The notes: a model not told the origin generated them from the letters alone. A stretch of 64,000 nucleotides of DNA from Erythrobacteraceae bacterium WH01K (GCA_027941995.1 CP115966.1:2356001-2420000); one strand, 5' to 3'. Positions 9,051 to 18,429 are shown, counted from the first letter of the stretch. Program-made: numbers and translations.

Positions 9051-9085
9051 GTGTGGCATTGCGGCCACACACACGCATTGCAGCC
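9051..9085. promoter_or_regulatory. inverted and direct repeats between receptor and typA
   Basis: GTGTGGC at 9051-9057 and GCCACAC at 9064-9070 are perfect inverted arms around six bases. GCATTGCGGCC at 9056-9066 recurs as GCATTGCAGCC at 9075-9085, 19 bases on. They sit in the 287-base divergent region between the receptor and typA, about 135 bases from the receptor start and 120 from typA. This may be a binding site for a regulator of either gene. Confidence 0.35.
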
Positions 9086-9203
9086 TTCGCAGGTGCAGCA
9101 CAGCTTGTCCTGCCCCGCCCTAGCTTGTAATGGGCCCCCGCACGGCGCGCTCCCTCCACCCGGTCGCGCGCATCCCCTGATCCGCTTCCCTACGAGAAAA
9201 CCC

Positions 9204-11024
9204 ATGTCCCAAGCGCTTCGCAACGTGGCGATCATCGCCCACGTCGATCACGGTAAAACCACCCTCGTCGACCAGCTTTTCCGCCAGTCCGGCACGTTCC
9301 GCGAGAACCAGCGGGTCGAGGAACGGGCCATGGATTCCGGCGACCTGGAAAAGGAACGCGGGATCACGATTCTCGCCAAATGCACCAGCGTCGAATGGAA
9401 CGGCACGCGCATCAACATCGTCGATACGCCCGGCCACGCCGATTTCGGCGCCGAGGTGGAGCGTATCCTGTCGATGGTCGACGGCGTCATCCTGCTGGTC
9501 GACAGCGCGGAAGGCGCGATGCCGCAGACCAAGTTCGTCACCGGCAAGGCGCTTGCCCTGGGCCTGAAGCCGATCGTTGTCGTCAACAAGATCGACCGCC
9601 CCGACGGCCGCCCGCAGGAAGTGCTGGACGAGGTGTTCGACCTCTTCGTCAGCCTCGATGCCAATGACGAACAGCTCGACTTCCCCACGCTCTACGCATC
9701 GGGCCGCGACGGCTATGCGGGCGAGACGGACGATGTGCGCGAAGGCAGCCTGGAACCGCTGTTCCAGCGCATCGTCGAACACGTGCCCGCCCCGGGCCTG
9801 GACGAAAGCGGACCGTTCAGCTTCCTCGCCACCCTGCTCGACCGCGACAATTTCATGGGCCGCGTGCTCACCGGCCGGGTCCAGTCGGGCACGGTCAATG
9901 TCAACGATCCGATCCACGCCATCGACCGCGACGGCAATGTGATCGAGACGGGCCGCGCGACCAAGCTGATGAGCTTCGACGGGCTCGACCGCGTGCCGGT
10001 CGAAAGCGCGAAGGCTGGCGACATCATCGCGCTGGCAGGCCTTGAAAAGGCGACCGTGTCGAACACCATCGCCGATCCGTCGGTGAAGGAAGCGATCGAG
10101 GCACAGCCGATCGACCCCCCCACCCTCGCCATGCGCTTTGCGGTGAACGATTCGCCGCTGGCGGGCCGCGAAGGCGACAAGGTCACCAGCCGCATGATCC
10201 GCGACCGCCTGAACCGCGAGGCGGAAACCAATGTCGCCATCCGCGTGACGGAGGCCGAGGACAAGGACAGCTTCGAAGTTGCGGGCCGCGGCGAATTGCA
10301 GCTGGGCGTCCTGATCGAGACGATGCGCCGCGAGGGCTTCGAACTCGGCATCAGCCGTCCGCGCGTCTTGTTCCGCGAGGAAAACGGTCAGCGCATGGAG
10401 CCGTATGAAACCGTCGTCATCGACGTGGACGACGAGCATTCGGGCACGGTCGTGGAAAAGATGCAGCGCCGCAAGGCAGAGCTGACCGAGATGCGTCCCA
10501 GCGGCATGGGCAAGACCCGCATCACCTTCAGCGCGCCCAGCCGCGGCCTGATCGGCTATCACGGCGAATTCCTGTCCGACACGCGCGGCACGGGCATCAT
10601 GAACCGCCTGTTCGAGAAATACGACGTCTACAAGGGGCCGATCGAAGGCCGCCAGAACGGCGTGCTGATCTCGATGGTGCCGGGTGAAGCCGTCCCCTAT
10701 GCGCTCAATGCGCTGGAGGACCGGGGCGAGTTGTTCATTGGCGGCGGGGCCAAGATCTACGAAGGCATGATCATCGGCGAGAACGCCAAGCCGGACGATC
10801 TGGAAGTCAACCCGATGAAGTCGAAGCAGCTGACCAACTTCCGCTCCACCGGCAAGGACGACGCCATCCGCCTGACGACACCGCGCGTCATGACGCTGGA
10901 ACAGTCCATCGCCTATATCGACGACGACGAAATGGTCGAAGTCACCCCGCAGAGCATTCGCCTGCGCAAGGCGATCCTCGACCCGCACGAGCGCAAGAAG
11001 GCAAAGCGCGCATCGGGCAACTGA
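9204..11024 (+). CDS. typA: ribosome-associated GTPase TypA/BipA
   Basis: A translational GTPase of the EF-G group that binds the 70S ribosome and helps growth under cold or stress. G1 is AHVDHGKT, G3 DTPGH, G4 NKID, followed by EF-G-like domain II, domain III, domain V and the BipA-specific C-terminus with the motif KSKQLTNFR. 606 residues is the normal length. The start at 9204 gives [17 protein letters not shown]; an earlier in-frame ATG would add about 95 residues with no similarity to the family. A loose promoter (TTGTCC, 17 bases, TAATGG at 9109-9137) is possible but weak. Confidence 0.96.
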   Translation: MSQALRNVAIIAHVDHGKTTLVDQLFRQSGTFRENQRVEERAMDSGDLEKERGITILAKCTSVEWNGTRINIVDTPGHADFGAEVERILSMVDGVILLVDSAEGAMPQTKFVTGKALALGLKPIVVVNKIDRPDGRPQEVLDEVFDLFVSLDANDEQLDFPTLYASGRDGYAGETDDVREGSLEPLFQRIVEHVPAPGLDESGPFSFLATLLDRDNFMGRVLTGRVQSGTVNVNDPIHAIDRDGNVIETGRATKLMSFDGLDRVPVESAKAGDIIALAGLEKATVSNTIADPSVKEAIEAQPIDPPTLAMRFAVNDSPLAGREGDKVTSRMIRDRLNREAETNVAIRVTEAEDKDSFEVAGRGELQLGVLIETMRREGFELGISRPRVLFREENGQRMEPYETVVIDVDDEHSGTVVEKMQRRKAELTEMRPSGMGKTRITFSAPSRGLIGYHGEFLSDTRGTGIMNRLFEKYDVYKGPIEGRQNGVLISMVPGEAVPYALNALEDRGELFIGGGAKIYEGMIIGENAKPDDLEVNPMKSKQLTNFRSTGKDDAIRLTTPRVMTLEQSIAYIDDDEMVEVTPQSIRLRKAILDPHERKKAKRASGN

Positions 11025-11071
11025 TCGCGCGCAGACGGCACACTTTTTGGTAAGGTTTCGTCCCTAAATCA

Positions 11072-11087
11072 CCTGGTCATGACCAGG
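11072..11087. promoter_or_regulatory. perfect 16-base palindrome spanning a start codon
   Basis: CCTGGTCATGACCAGG is its own reverse complement and its centre contains the ATG of the TadG-type gene at 11079. No clear ribosome binding site precedes the ATG. In mRNA the palindrome could fold on itself and hide the start codon, or in DNA it could bind a dimeric repressor. Confidence 0.45.
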
Positions 11088-13124
11088 GACCGGACAGGGG
11101 CAGACGGGGCGAGAGCGTCGCGGCGTTCGAATGCGCTGTTGCGTTCGCTCGTTCGTGACAAGCGCGCGAATACGCTGGCTATCGGAGCGGCTGCCATCCT
11201 GCCGATCATCGGCGTGATCGGGGGCGGCGTGGACGCCAGCCGGATGTACCTGGCCCAGTCGCGTCTCCAGCAGGCATGCGATGCGGCGACGTTGGCAGCG
11301 CGCAAGAAGCTGGCCGGCGACAGTATTACCGACGGCGTGATCCCTACCGAGATCGAGGATCTTGCAGACAATTTCTTCGAGGTCAATTTCACGCAGGGAA
11401 TGTACGGAACGGGGACGACGACCTACGAACTGTCTCACGCCAGCGGTACCCGGTTTGACGGCACGGCACAGACGAGCGTCCCCGTGACGCTGATGAAGGT
11501 ATTCGGGTTCGACAACATTGAGCTGGACGTCGATTGCAGCGCCGACCTCAACCTGCCCAATATCGATATTTCGCTGGTTCTCGACATGTCGGGGTCGATG
11601 AACGATCTGAACGAAGGCGTAAGTCAGATCGACGCGCTCAAGTCCGCCGTATTCGCGTTCTATGACGAGATCATGGCTGTGGCCCCTGCCGATGCTCGCG
11701 TGCGCATCGCAATCGTTCCGTACAATTCCAACATGAATGTCGGGAATATCCTGAACGATCTCAACACAGATTATCTGGCCGACACGCACCAGTACCAGAC
11801 GCGTGAAGCCAATTTCGAAACCGTGATGACCGACCCCGGGTCGCCTGCCGTGCCGGGTGAGCCTGCGACTCCCGACAGGGAAGAACTCTATTCCGATCAG
11901 CGCGAACTGGTAACGCGCGACAAGGGGAAGCTCGGCAGTTCGACATTGTTCGATTACGCTTGGTCGAACGACCCCAATCATTCGACTTACGGGTCGGCGG
12001 CCTGCAACGCCTATGACGGAACCTATACGGTCAATGGCGAGAAGTGGGTCATCAGCGACGACGATTACTACCGGAACTATTTCCGCGACGGATCCGGGCG
12101 ATATTACGGAGCCTGCGAAGCGCGCGTGCGCAAGTACAGGATTGTCGAAGGTTCTCCTGCCAAACCCGGGAAGCCTGCTGTTCCCCCGACTTACGAGACC
12201 CGTTTCAAGGATTACACCTTCGCGGAAAAAACCCTCGACACGTCGTCTTTCAAGAAATTCGATACCGTAACGCAGGTTATGAAGGCGGACGGAACACCTT
12301 TCCGGTTCAGGAACCCATTCCCCGCCCAGACCTGGGACGGATGTATCGAAGAAGCGACGACCGTCGCGACGACGGACTTCGATCCGATCCCGGCGGGTGC
12401 CTATGACCTGGATATCGATCTCGTCCCGGATCCGGCCAATGTGAACACCCAGTGGCGGCCGCTGTGGAACGCGATGACAGAGGACCGGAACCAGAAAGAT
12501 CCGGTGACCACGACCAATTGGAAGGCGGTGCCGAGCGGTTGGCAGCGAAGGGACAATGTCTGTCCCCCGCGCGCGTACAAGCTTACGGAATACAAGTTGA
12601 GCGGCACCGATCGCAACGAGATTTTCGAAGACCGGATCAACGCGCTGACCGCGGGCGGCAGCACGATGCACGATCTCGGCGTCCTGTGGGGTGCGCGCCT
12701 GCTGTCTCCCGATGGCATATTCTCCAGCAGCAACAGAACTGCCCCCAACGGTGATCCGATCATCCGCCACATGATCTTCATGACAGACGGCGCGATGTCG
12801 CCCGGTCCGTACTGGCAGAACGCCTATGGCAACCCCGACATGGATGGTCATCTCGCCGGGTTCAAAGGCGGTACGGCAAAATGGCGTGACGATTGGGACG
12901 GTATCGCTGCGATCCACAATGCCCGGCTCGACGCGGTTTGCGAACAGGCCAAGAACAAGGGCATCACGATCTGGACCGTCTCGTTCAACAACCCCCTGAA
13001 CAACCACACCCGCGGCTGCGCGAGCGACGAGAGCCGCGCAATGACGGCCGACAACCAGACCACGCTGATCACACGTTTCCGCACGATCGCAACAAGCATC
13101 GCGGAGCTGAGGCTGGTCGAATGA
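11079..13124 (+). CDS. TadG-type pilus assembly protein with von Willebrand factor A domain
   Basis: A 681-residue protein. The N-terminus has a polar stretch then one TM helix (ANTLAIGAAAILPIIGVIGG, about 30-50) with the TadE/TadG-like segment DASRMYLAQSRLQQACDAAT. A VWA domain starts near residue 165 with the metal-site motif DMSGSMN, and later MTDGAMSPG. Two proline-rich motifs, GSPAVPGEPATP at about 254 and GSPAKPGKPAVP at about 358, flank a long insertion inside the VWA domain. It is first in a four-gene operon with overlapping TadE genes. It likely sits in the inner membrane with the VWA part in the periplasm, serving Flp/Tad pilus assembly or surface adhesion. No tad secretion ATPase is in the window. 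Confidence 0.85.
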   Translation: MTRDRTGADGARASRRSNALLRSLVRDKRANTLAIGAAAILPIIGVIGGGVDASRMYLAQSRLQQACDAATLAARKKLAGDSITDGVIPTEIEDLADNFFEVNFTQGMYGTGTTTYELSHASGTRFDGTAQTSVPVTLMKVFGFDNIELDVDCSADLNLPNIDISLVLDMSGSMNDLNEGVSQIDALKSAVFAFYDEIMAVAPADARVRIAIVPYNSNMNVGNILNDLNTDYLADTHQYQTREANFETVMTDPGSPAVPGEPATPDREELYSDQRELVTRDKGKLGSSTLFDYAWSNDPNHSTYGSAACNAYDGTYTVNGEKWVISDDDYYRNYFRDGSGRYYGACEARVRKYRIVEGSPAKPGKPAVPPTYETRFKDYTFAEKTLDTSSFKKFDTVTQVMKADGTPFRFRNPFPAQTWDGCIEEATTVATTDFDPIPAGAYDLDIDLVPDPANVNTQWRPLWNAMTEDRNQKDPVTTTNWKAVPSGWQRRDNVCPPRAYKLTEYKLSGTDRNEIFEDRINALTAGGSTMHDLGVLWGARLLSPDGIFSSSNRTAPNGDPIIRHMIFMTDGAMSPGPYWQNAYGNPDMDGHLAGFKGGTAKWRDDWDGIAAIHNARLDAVCEQAKNKGITIWTVSFNNPLNNHTRGCASDESRAMTADNQTTLITRFRTIATSIAELRLVE

Positions 13125-13738
13125 CGCGCAGGTTTGCTCACGCATACGGGTCCGGTCTGCGCAGGCTGGCGCGCGACGAGACCGGCGCAACGCTGACGGA
13201 ATTCGGCTTCGTCGCACCGATCCTTTGCCTGATGCTGGTCGGTCTGTTCGATTTCGGTTTCCAGATCTACGCCAAGACCGTGATGCAAGGCGCCCTGCAG
13301 CAATCGGCCCGCAGATCGACACTCGAGCCGACGATCACGACGACCGATGCTCTCGATGCTGCCGTCAGGCAGGACATCAAGCTCATCGTGCCGAACGCGA
13401 AAATCGATTTCGAGCGCAAGAATTACACGACATTTGCCGATGTCCAAAAGCCCGAGGATTACATCGATACCAACGGCAACGGCGTTTGCGACAACGGTGA
13501 GCAGTTCGACGATGTCAACGATAACGGGACCTGGGATGCCGATCGCGGCAAGAGCGGGCTTGGCGGTGCGCGGGATGCGGTGCTTTACACCGTAACCGCA
13601 AAATACGACCGGATGTTTCCGCTCGACACGTTCATCGACGTGCCCAGGGAAATCTCCGTGACCGCGTCGACTGTCCTGCGCAACCAACCCTATGACGGAC
13701 AGCAGGAACGCCCCGTCGTGCTGGGCAATTGCACATGA
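13121..13738 (+). CDS. TadE-family pilus assembly protein with calcium-loop-like insert
   Basis: A 205-residue protein overlapping the previous gene by 4 bases. Residues 18-45 form the TadE signature (DETGATLTEFGFVAPILCLM then an L/F-rich helix), where the conserved Glu27 is typical of pilin-like N-termini. Residues 116-142 are acidic with loops DTNGNGVCDNGE and DVNDNGTWD, resembling dockerin or EF-hand calcium loops. The remainder is a periplasmic beta-rich domain. Role: minor pilin-like component with the flanking TadG/TadE proteins; calcium binding is inference only. Confidence 0.85.
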   Translation: MTRRFAHAYGSGLRRLARDETGATLTEFGFVAPILCLMLVGLFDFGFQIYAKTVMQGALQQSARRSTLEPTITTTDALDAAVRQDIKLIVPNAKIDFERKNYTTFADVQKPEDYIDTNGNGVCDNGEQFDDVNDNGTWDADRGKSGLGGARDAVLYTVTAKYDRMFPLDTFIDVPREISVTASTVLRNQPYDGQQERPVVLGNCT

Positions 13739-14427
13739 GCTTGTCCGAACGCCTTTCCCTCATGGGCCGGAACATCCGGCTGGGCCTGCGCGATGCATCC
13801 GGCCTTGCCATGGTCGAATTCGCGATGCTCGCGCCAATCCTGGCGCTGGTAGGCGTGAGCGGGATCGAACTGTCCAATTATGCGATAACCAATTTGCGCG
13901 TCAGCCAGGCGGCCATGCATATTGCCGACAACGGTTCGCGCATCGGTGACCGGGACGCTCTCAACGCGCAGAAAATCTACGAAGCCGACATCAACGATAT
14001 CCTGCTGGGCGTGGATCTGCAGGCGGGCGCGGAGATCGAGCTTTTCGAAAACGCCCGCGTGATCGTCAGCAGCCTGGAACAGAACAGCGAGGGCGGCCAG
14101 TGGATCCACTGGCAGCGCTGCATGGGTGAGCTGGAGGTCGAATCCGCCTACGGACCGGAAGGCACCGGCTCGAGCGGTACAGGCTTTGCCGGCATGGGCA
14201 AGACAGGACAGGAAATCACCGCCTCGCCGAACCAGGCGGTGATTTTCGTGGAGATCATCTACGAATACGAACCTCTGATCGACCTGGAACTGGCGACCCG
14301 TTTCCTGTCGAAGGAATATATCCGCACCCATTCCGCGTTCAACGTACGCGGCTCACGTGACCTGTCTGGCGTCTATCCGTCCCCCGGACTGCCCGTGCGC
14401 ACATGCGACATCTATTCAGCATCCTGA
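13735..14427 (+). CDS. TadE/TadG-like pilus assembly protein
   Basis: A 230-residue protein starting at 13735 and overlapping the previous stop by 4 bases. It has the TadE N-terminal motif SGLAMVEFAMLAPILALVGV (about residues 21-40) with the conserved Glu, then a periplasmic domain. Two Cys residues (in QRCMG and RTCDIY) could form a disulfide. It is the third pilin-like gene in the operon. A longer start two codons upstream is possible but has no better binding site. Confidence 0.85.
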   Translation: MSLSERLSLMGRNIRLGLRDASGLAMVEFAMLAPILALVGVSGIELSNYAITNLRVSQAAMHIADNGSRIGDRDALNAQKIYEADINDILLGVDLQAGAEIELFENARVIVSSLEQNSEGGQWIHWQRCMGELEVESAYGPEGTGSSGTGFAGMGKTGQEITASPNQAVIFVEIIYEYEPLIDLELATRFLSKEYIRTHSAFNVRGSRDLSGVYPSPGLPVRTCDIYSAS

Positions 14428-14446
14428 TTAGGACGAGAGGGTTTCG

Positions 14447-14941
14447 ATGAATCCGAAATACTGGTTGTCCTTCGTCGCCATCATCGCTCTGGCCGCCATG
14501 CTGATTGCCGGCGAGGATTCGACCGTGTCGACCATAGCCGCGTCCGACGATGTGTCGTTCCCGTCTTCGAGAAAGGTGAGCGCCGATGCCTCTGCCCGGA
14601 CGCAAGATCCAGACTCCCGAACGGGGCGAATCAATTATCGTCAGCCCGATTCGAGCAATGCGCTGCTCGACGATTTTTACGGGCCGGACGAAGACGGCGG
14701 GTTTGCGGATGATCGTTTTCGCGACAGGGCAGACACCGCGCTGGAGGAATCCCGAAGCGACCAGATAACCGGGCGAAGGACCACCGCCCCATCTTCATCG
14801 CGATCCACGCCGACTTTCCGGCGTCAAACAAGCTCTGCGCGTACGCAATCCCTCCCTGCGCCCAGCGGTTTCCGTTCCAATGGTCCGCCAGCCGAGCCCA
14901 TCACCTTGCAATCGCCGCCGCCGGCTGTTCTGGATCTATAG
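14447..14941 (+). CDS. hypothetical exported or membrane-anchored protein, disordered
   Basis: The 164-residue protein begins MNPKYWLSFVAIIALAAMLIAGE, a signal-anchor helix, and the rest is rich in Ser, Arg, Asp and Pro with no recognisable fold, ending PPPAVLDL. GACGAGAGGG precedes the start. It follows the TadE genes by 19 bases and probably shares their transcript. I do not recognise a family. Confidence 0.65.
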   Translation: MNPKYWLSFVAIIALAAMLIAGEDSTVSTIAASDDVSFPSSRKVSADASARTQDPDSRTGRINYRQPDSSNALLDDFYGPDEDGGFADDRFRDRADTALEESRSDQITGRRTTAPSSSRSTPTFRRQTSSARTQSLPAPSGFRSNGPPAEPITLQSPPPAVLDL

Positions 14942-15006
14942 GCTACCGGAGGCCCGCTTGCTGTCTTTCAGCACGCGATCGGCAACACCCCCCGTCCCCA
15001 TTTCGC

Positions 15007-15780
15007 TCACTTGAATGCGAGGAAGTTGGGCTGGCCGTTGCTGGCGCTGACCCCGCCATCGACGGGCAGGTTCACGCCCGTCACCATGCGCGCATCGTCG
15101 CTGGCGAGGAACAGGATCGGCCCGGCAATATCGTCCGCTTCGGCTGGCGCGCCCAGCGGCATCCGGCGGTCGAACGCTTCCATCAGGTCTTCATTGTCGC
15201 CCATCCCGTCGGTCATCTCCGACCGGGTGAAGGACGGGCACACGGCGTTCACGCGGATTTTCTTGTTGCCCAGTTGCAGCGCCAGCGCCCTGGTCAGGGT
15301 CGAAACCGCGCCCTTCGACGCGTTGTAGATCGGCATCGACCAGTCGCCGCCCAGCCCCGACACGCTGGACGTGTTGACGATGGACCCCTGCGTCTTCGCC
15401 AGTTCGGGAATGGCCGCGCGGCACATATACATCGTGCCCTTCACATTGATGTCGATCACCTTGTCGATGTCGTCATTGCTGGCCTTGCGCATCATGCCCG
15501 CCGCGGCCACGCCGGCATTGTTCACCAGCACGTCGAGCTGGCCGAAATGCTCGATCGTGCGGGCGACGATGGCCTCTGCCATGTCGGGATCGGAAATGCT
15601 CCCCTCCACGATCAGGGTGCGGTCCTCGTCCAGGTCCTTCGCGACCTTTTCCAGGTCGTCGCGGCTGCGGGAATTGAGGACGACATTCGCGCCTTCCGCA
15701 GCGAAGCGGCGCGCAGTCGCCTCTCCGATGCCGGAGGACGAGCCTGTGACGATGACTGTCTTGCCGGTGAAACGGTTCAT
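15007..15780 (-). CDS. short-chain dehydrogenase/reductase
   Basis: A classical SDR of 257 residues: NAD(P)-binding TGSSSGIG at about 10-17, NNAG near 86, catalytic Ser in NTSSVSGLG and YNASKGA for the Tyr-Lys pair. The start at 15780 (MNRFTGKTVIVTG) has AAGGAGA upstream. A helix-ending Asn-Ser-Arg after beta-2 (VVLNSRSRDD) suggests NADP preference. Substrate cannot be told; it stands alone between the Tad operon and a minus-strand membrane protein. Confidence 0.9.
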   Translation of the reverse strand: MNRFTGKTVIVTGSSSGIGEATARRFAAEGANVVLNSRSRDDLEKVAKDLDEDRTLIVEGSISDPDMAEAIVARTIEHFGQLDVLVNNAGVAAAGMMRKASNDDIDKVIDINVKGTMYMCRAAIPELAKTQGSIVNTSSVSGLGGDWSMPIYNASKGAVSTLTRALALQLGNKKIRVNAVCPSFTRSEMTDGMGDNEDLMEAFDRRMPLGAPAEADDIAGPILFLASDDARMVTGVNLPVDGGVSASNGQPNFLAFK

Positions 15781-15874
15781 GCGGGAAATCTCCTTGGTGG
15801 GGTGTTCCCTGTCGCAACGGACCGGCGTTGGAATGGGTCCGGCGCGGGTCGGCACCGTTCACAAGGTGGCGTGC

Positions 15875-16633
15875 TCAGCGCAACAGGTAGACTTCCGACA
15901 GGACCAGCGCCGAATACAGGGCAGCGCCGCCCAGGAAAGGCAGGAAGCGGCTGGCCGCTTCCTCCGGCAGTTCTTCCTTCATCACCACCAGGATGATCGC
16001 CCCGCCGACAAAGGCGAACAGGCATCCGATGGCGAGTTCGGGCAGTTCGAGAAACAGGCCCGTCACCCAGCCGCCCATCGTGGCTGCCACCAGCACCCAG
16101 CGCCCTTGCCGGTCGTAAAGTTCGGGATGGTCGGCCCTCGCCCCGAAATCGGCGGTCACGAAATGCAGCAGCAGCGCGCCGAAGAACAGCGCCAGCCCGG
16201 CCAGTGTCGGGTCCTCCCGGTGGTTGAGGAGATAGGCGACGACGAAGATCAGCGTGCTGCTGGCCGCGATGTGCAGCCAGAATATGCCGTGTTTCGGCCT
16301 GTCGCGCCCCTCCTTTGAACGCCGCGCGTCCCGGCTGACGACTATCGCCCTTTCCAGCCCGTAGAACAGCACCAGCCCTGCCAGCGCCAGCGTGTAGACC
16401 ATGCTTTCCGCCAGCCCGGTGGAGATGCCCGTCGCCTGCGTGAAGGTCGCGCCGTGTGCTGCCAGTTCGGGCAGGATGTGCAGGAAGACATAGCCCACGG
16501 CTACGCCGCCGGCGAAGCTGAGCCAGGCGCTGCGCGGCTCCACATCGAGGAAGCGCAGCCGTCCGACGAAGAGGTGAACCAGCGAGAAGGCCACGGCCAT
16601 CGCGGCGGTCAGCAGGGTCGGGGAAAGGTCCAT
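15875..16633 (-). CDS. ZIP-like multi-pass membrane protein
   Basis: A 252-residue protein with about eight hydrophobic helices. HILPELAAHG near residue 55 and VVMKEELPEE near 225 resemble the metal-binding helices of ZIP transporters (family pattern HNxPE and HEIPEE), but key residues differ. It may be a divergent ZIP-family metal transporter. The start at 16633 (MDLSPTLLT) has GAAGGCGG before it; a longer Cys-rich extension looks non-genuine. Function unproven. Confidence 0.7.
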   Translation of the reverse strand: MDLSPTLLTAAMAVAFSLVHLFVGRLRFLDVEPRSAWLSFAGGVAVGYVFLHILPELAAHGATFTQATGISTGLAESMVYTLALAGLVLFYGLERAIVVSRDARRSKEGRDRPKHGIFWLHIAASSTLIFVVAYLLNHREDPTLAGLALFFGALLLHFVTADFGARADHPELYDRQGRWVLVAATMGGWVTGLFLELPELAIGCLFAFVGGAIILVVMKEELPEEAASRFLPFLGGAALYSALVLSEVYLLR

Positions 16634-16959
16634 GGCCGCCTTCGTAACGCAGCCGGGCGCCGGCGGACAAGGGACGCAGAGGTCCACGGGGGCGACGGAA
16701 CATTTTCCTACACCGGCTTTGCCTGCCATGTAGCGGTCATGGACAAAGCGCGCTTTCCTTTTCTCCCACGCGATGTGTCAACTTCGCCAGAAGGCGGTTT
16801 TCTCCGCCATGTCAGGCACTTGGCGCGCCACATCGCGAATTTGCAGTGTCGCCTTTGTCAACTTCGCACCGGCCGCCATGCGCTCGCAGAAGCGAACGTC
16901 GCCGCCCTCGGCCCCGCTCCGGTGGCCATAGCGCGGTCTTTTTGGTAGCGCGCGGCTCC
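16634..16959. other. 326-base divergent intergenic region with a 12-base direct repeat
   Basis: Lies between the ZIP-like gene and putP. No open frame with a binding site and family resemblance is seen. TGTCAACTTCGC occurs at 16776-16787 and again at 16856-16867, exactly 80 bases apart; on the minus strand each copy contains TTGACA, but neither has a convincing -10 box. The rest holds nothing I can name. Confidence 0.4.
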
Positions 16960-18429
16960 ATGCAGACCGGAACACTCATTTCCCTTGCCGCCTATTTCAT
17001 CCTCATGCTGGGCATCGGGCTCTATGCCTGGCGCAAATCGACGGAGGACAGCGAGGGCTACCTGCTGGGCGGACGCAACCTGCACCCTGCAGTCGCCGCG
17101 CTTAGCGCCGGGGCCAGCGACATGTCGGGCTGGCTGCTGCTGGGCCTGCCGGGTGCGCTCTACGCCGCGGGCCTCGTGGAGGCATGGATCGGCATCGGCC
17201 TGTTCGCCGGCGCGGTCGCCAACTGGATCATCGTCGCCCCGCGCCTGCGCCAGCAGACAGAGGAACTGGGCAATGCACTGACCATCCCGCAATTCCTCGC
17301 CAACCGCTTCCCGGACAAGGCCATCGCGCTGCGCGTGGTCTCGGCGATCATCATCGTGCTGTTCTTCACCGTCTATACCGCCGCTGGCCTCGTCGGCGGG
17401 GGCAAATTGTTCGAGACCGCCTTTGCCGGTTTGCTGCCCGATGCAGGCATGAGCGACTACATGCTGGGCATCTGGATCACGGCGGGCGTCGTCCTCGCCT
17501 ACACCATGATCGGCGGCTTTTTGGCCGTCAGCCTGACCGATTTCGTGCAGGGCTGCATCATGGTGGTCGCCCTCGTCATCATGCCGCTGGTCGTGCTGAC
17601 GGGCGGAACCGACCTCGCACTGGCGGCAGAGGCGGCGCGCGCGGCAGGCAATGCGAATTATCTGAACCTGTTCAGCGGTCTGACCCTGATCGGCTGGCTC
17701 AGCGCGGTGACATGGGGCCTCGGCTATTTCGGACAGCCGCATATCATCGTGCGCTTCATGGCAGTGCGCAGCGTCGCCGATGTGAAGGTGGCGCGCAATA
17801 TCGGCCTGTCGTGGATGCTGGTCGCCCTGATCGGGGCCATCGGCGTCGGCATTGCAGGCCGCGCCTATGCCGAGGCGAACGGTGTCGTGGTGGAGGACCC
17901 GGAGACGATCTTCATCGTCCTGGCGACCCTGCTGTTCCACCCGCTCGTCACCGGTTTCCTGCTGGCAGCGCTGCTGGCCGCGATCATGAGCACCATCAGC
18001 TCGCAATTGCTGGTCAGCTCCAGCTCGCTGACGGAAGATTTCTACCGCCTGTTCCTGCGCAAGGAAGCCAGCGAGCGCGAGGCGGTGAATGTCGGCCGCA
18101 TCGCCGTTCTGCTGGTGGCGCTGGCGGCCATCGCGATTGCCGCCGATTCGGAAAGCGAGGTCCTGGGGCTGGTGGCTAACGCATGGGCAGGCTTCGGCGC
18201 GGCGTTCGGGCCGCTGATCCTGTTCGCCCTCACTTGGAAACGGATGACCGGCGGAGGCGCGGTGGCCGGCCTCGTGACGGGCGCAGGCGTGGTGATGGCG
18301 TGGATTGCGCTCGGCTGGAACGGCGCGTTCCTCGGCGGGCCGGGCGTCTACGAAATCATACCGGGCTTCATCGCATCGAGCCTCGCCATCTGGCTGGTCT
18401 CGAACGCGACGCGGCGGGTAGGCGGTTGA
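16960..18429 (+). CDS. putP: sodium/proline symporter PutP
   Basis: A 489-residue sodium:solute symporter (SSS family) with 13 predicted helices. Characteristic stretches are YLLGGRNL in the first loop, LSAGASDMSGWLLLGLPGA in TM2 (the PutP sodium/proline site region), GYFGQPHIIVRFMA in the middle and AAIMSTISSQLLVSSSSLTEDFY in TM8-9. The start at 16960 (MQTGTLISLAAYF) is the normal PutP N-terminus; the 38 residues upstream in frame are Arg-rich and not family-like. Imports proline as nutrient or osmolyte across the inner membrane. No putA is adjacent. Confidence 0.92.
   Translation: MQTGTLISLAAYFILMLGIGLYAWRKSTEDSEGYLLGGRNLHPAVAALSAGASDMSGWLLLGLPGALYAAGLVEAWIGIGLFAGAVANWIIVAPRLRQQTEELGNALTIPQFLANRFPDKAIALRVVSAIIIVLFFTVYTAAGLVGGGKLFETAFAGLLPDAGMSDYMLGIWITAGVVLAYTMIGGFLAVSLTDFVQGCIMVVALVIMPLVVLTGGTDLALAAEAARAAGNANYLNLFSGLTLIGWLSAVTWGLGYFGQPHIIVRFMAVRSVADVKVARNIGLSWMLVALIGAIGVGIAGRAYAEANGVVVEDPETIFIVLATLLFHPLVTGFLLAALLAAIMSTISSQLLVSSSSLTEDFYRLFLRKEASEREAVNVGRIAVLLVALAAIAIAADSESEVLGLVANAWAGFGAAFGPLILFALTWKRMTGGGAVAGLVTGAGVVMAWIALGWNGAFLGGPGVYEIIPGFIASSLAIWLVSNATRRVGG

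Noticed and set aside
6505-9123. An 872-codon open frame on the plus strand opposite the TonB receptor
   Set aside because: It is an antisense shadow of the receptor gene, rich in Arg, Gly and Ala with no signal peptide or family motif, caused by the high G+C content.
9120-10988. A 622-codon open frame on the minus strand opposite typA
   Set aside because: typA has clear GTPase motifs throughout; the antisense frame has none and starts inside other features.
11064-13322. A 752-codon open frame on the minus strand opposite the TadG gene
   Set aside because: The plus-strand reading has VWA and TadG motifs and operon overlaps; the antisense frame shows none.
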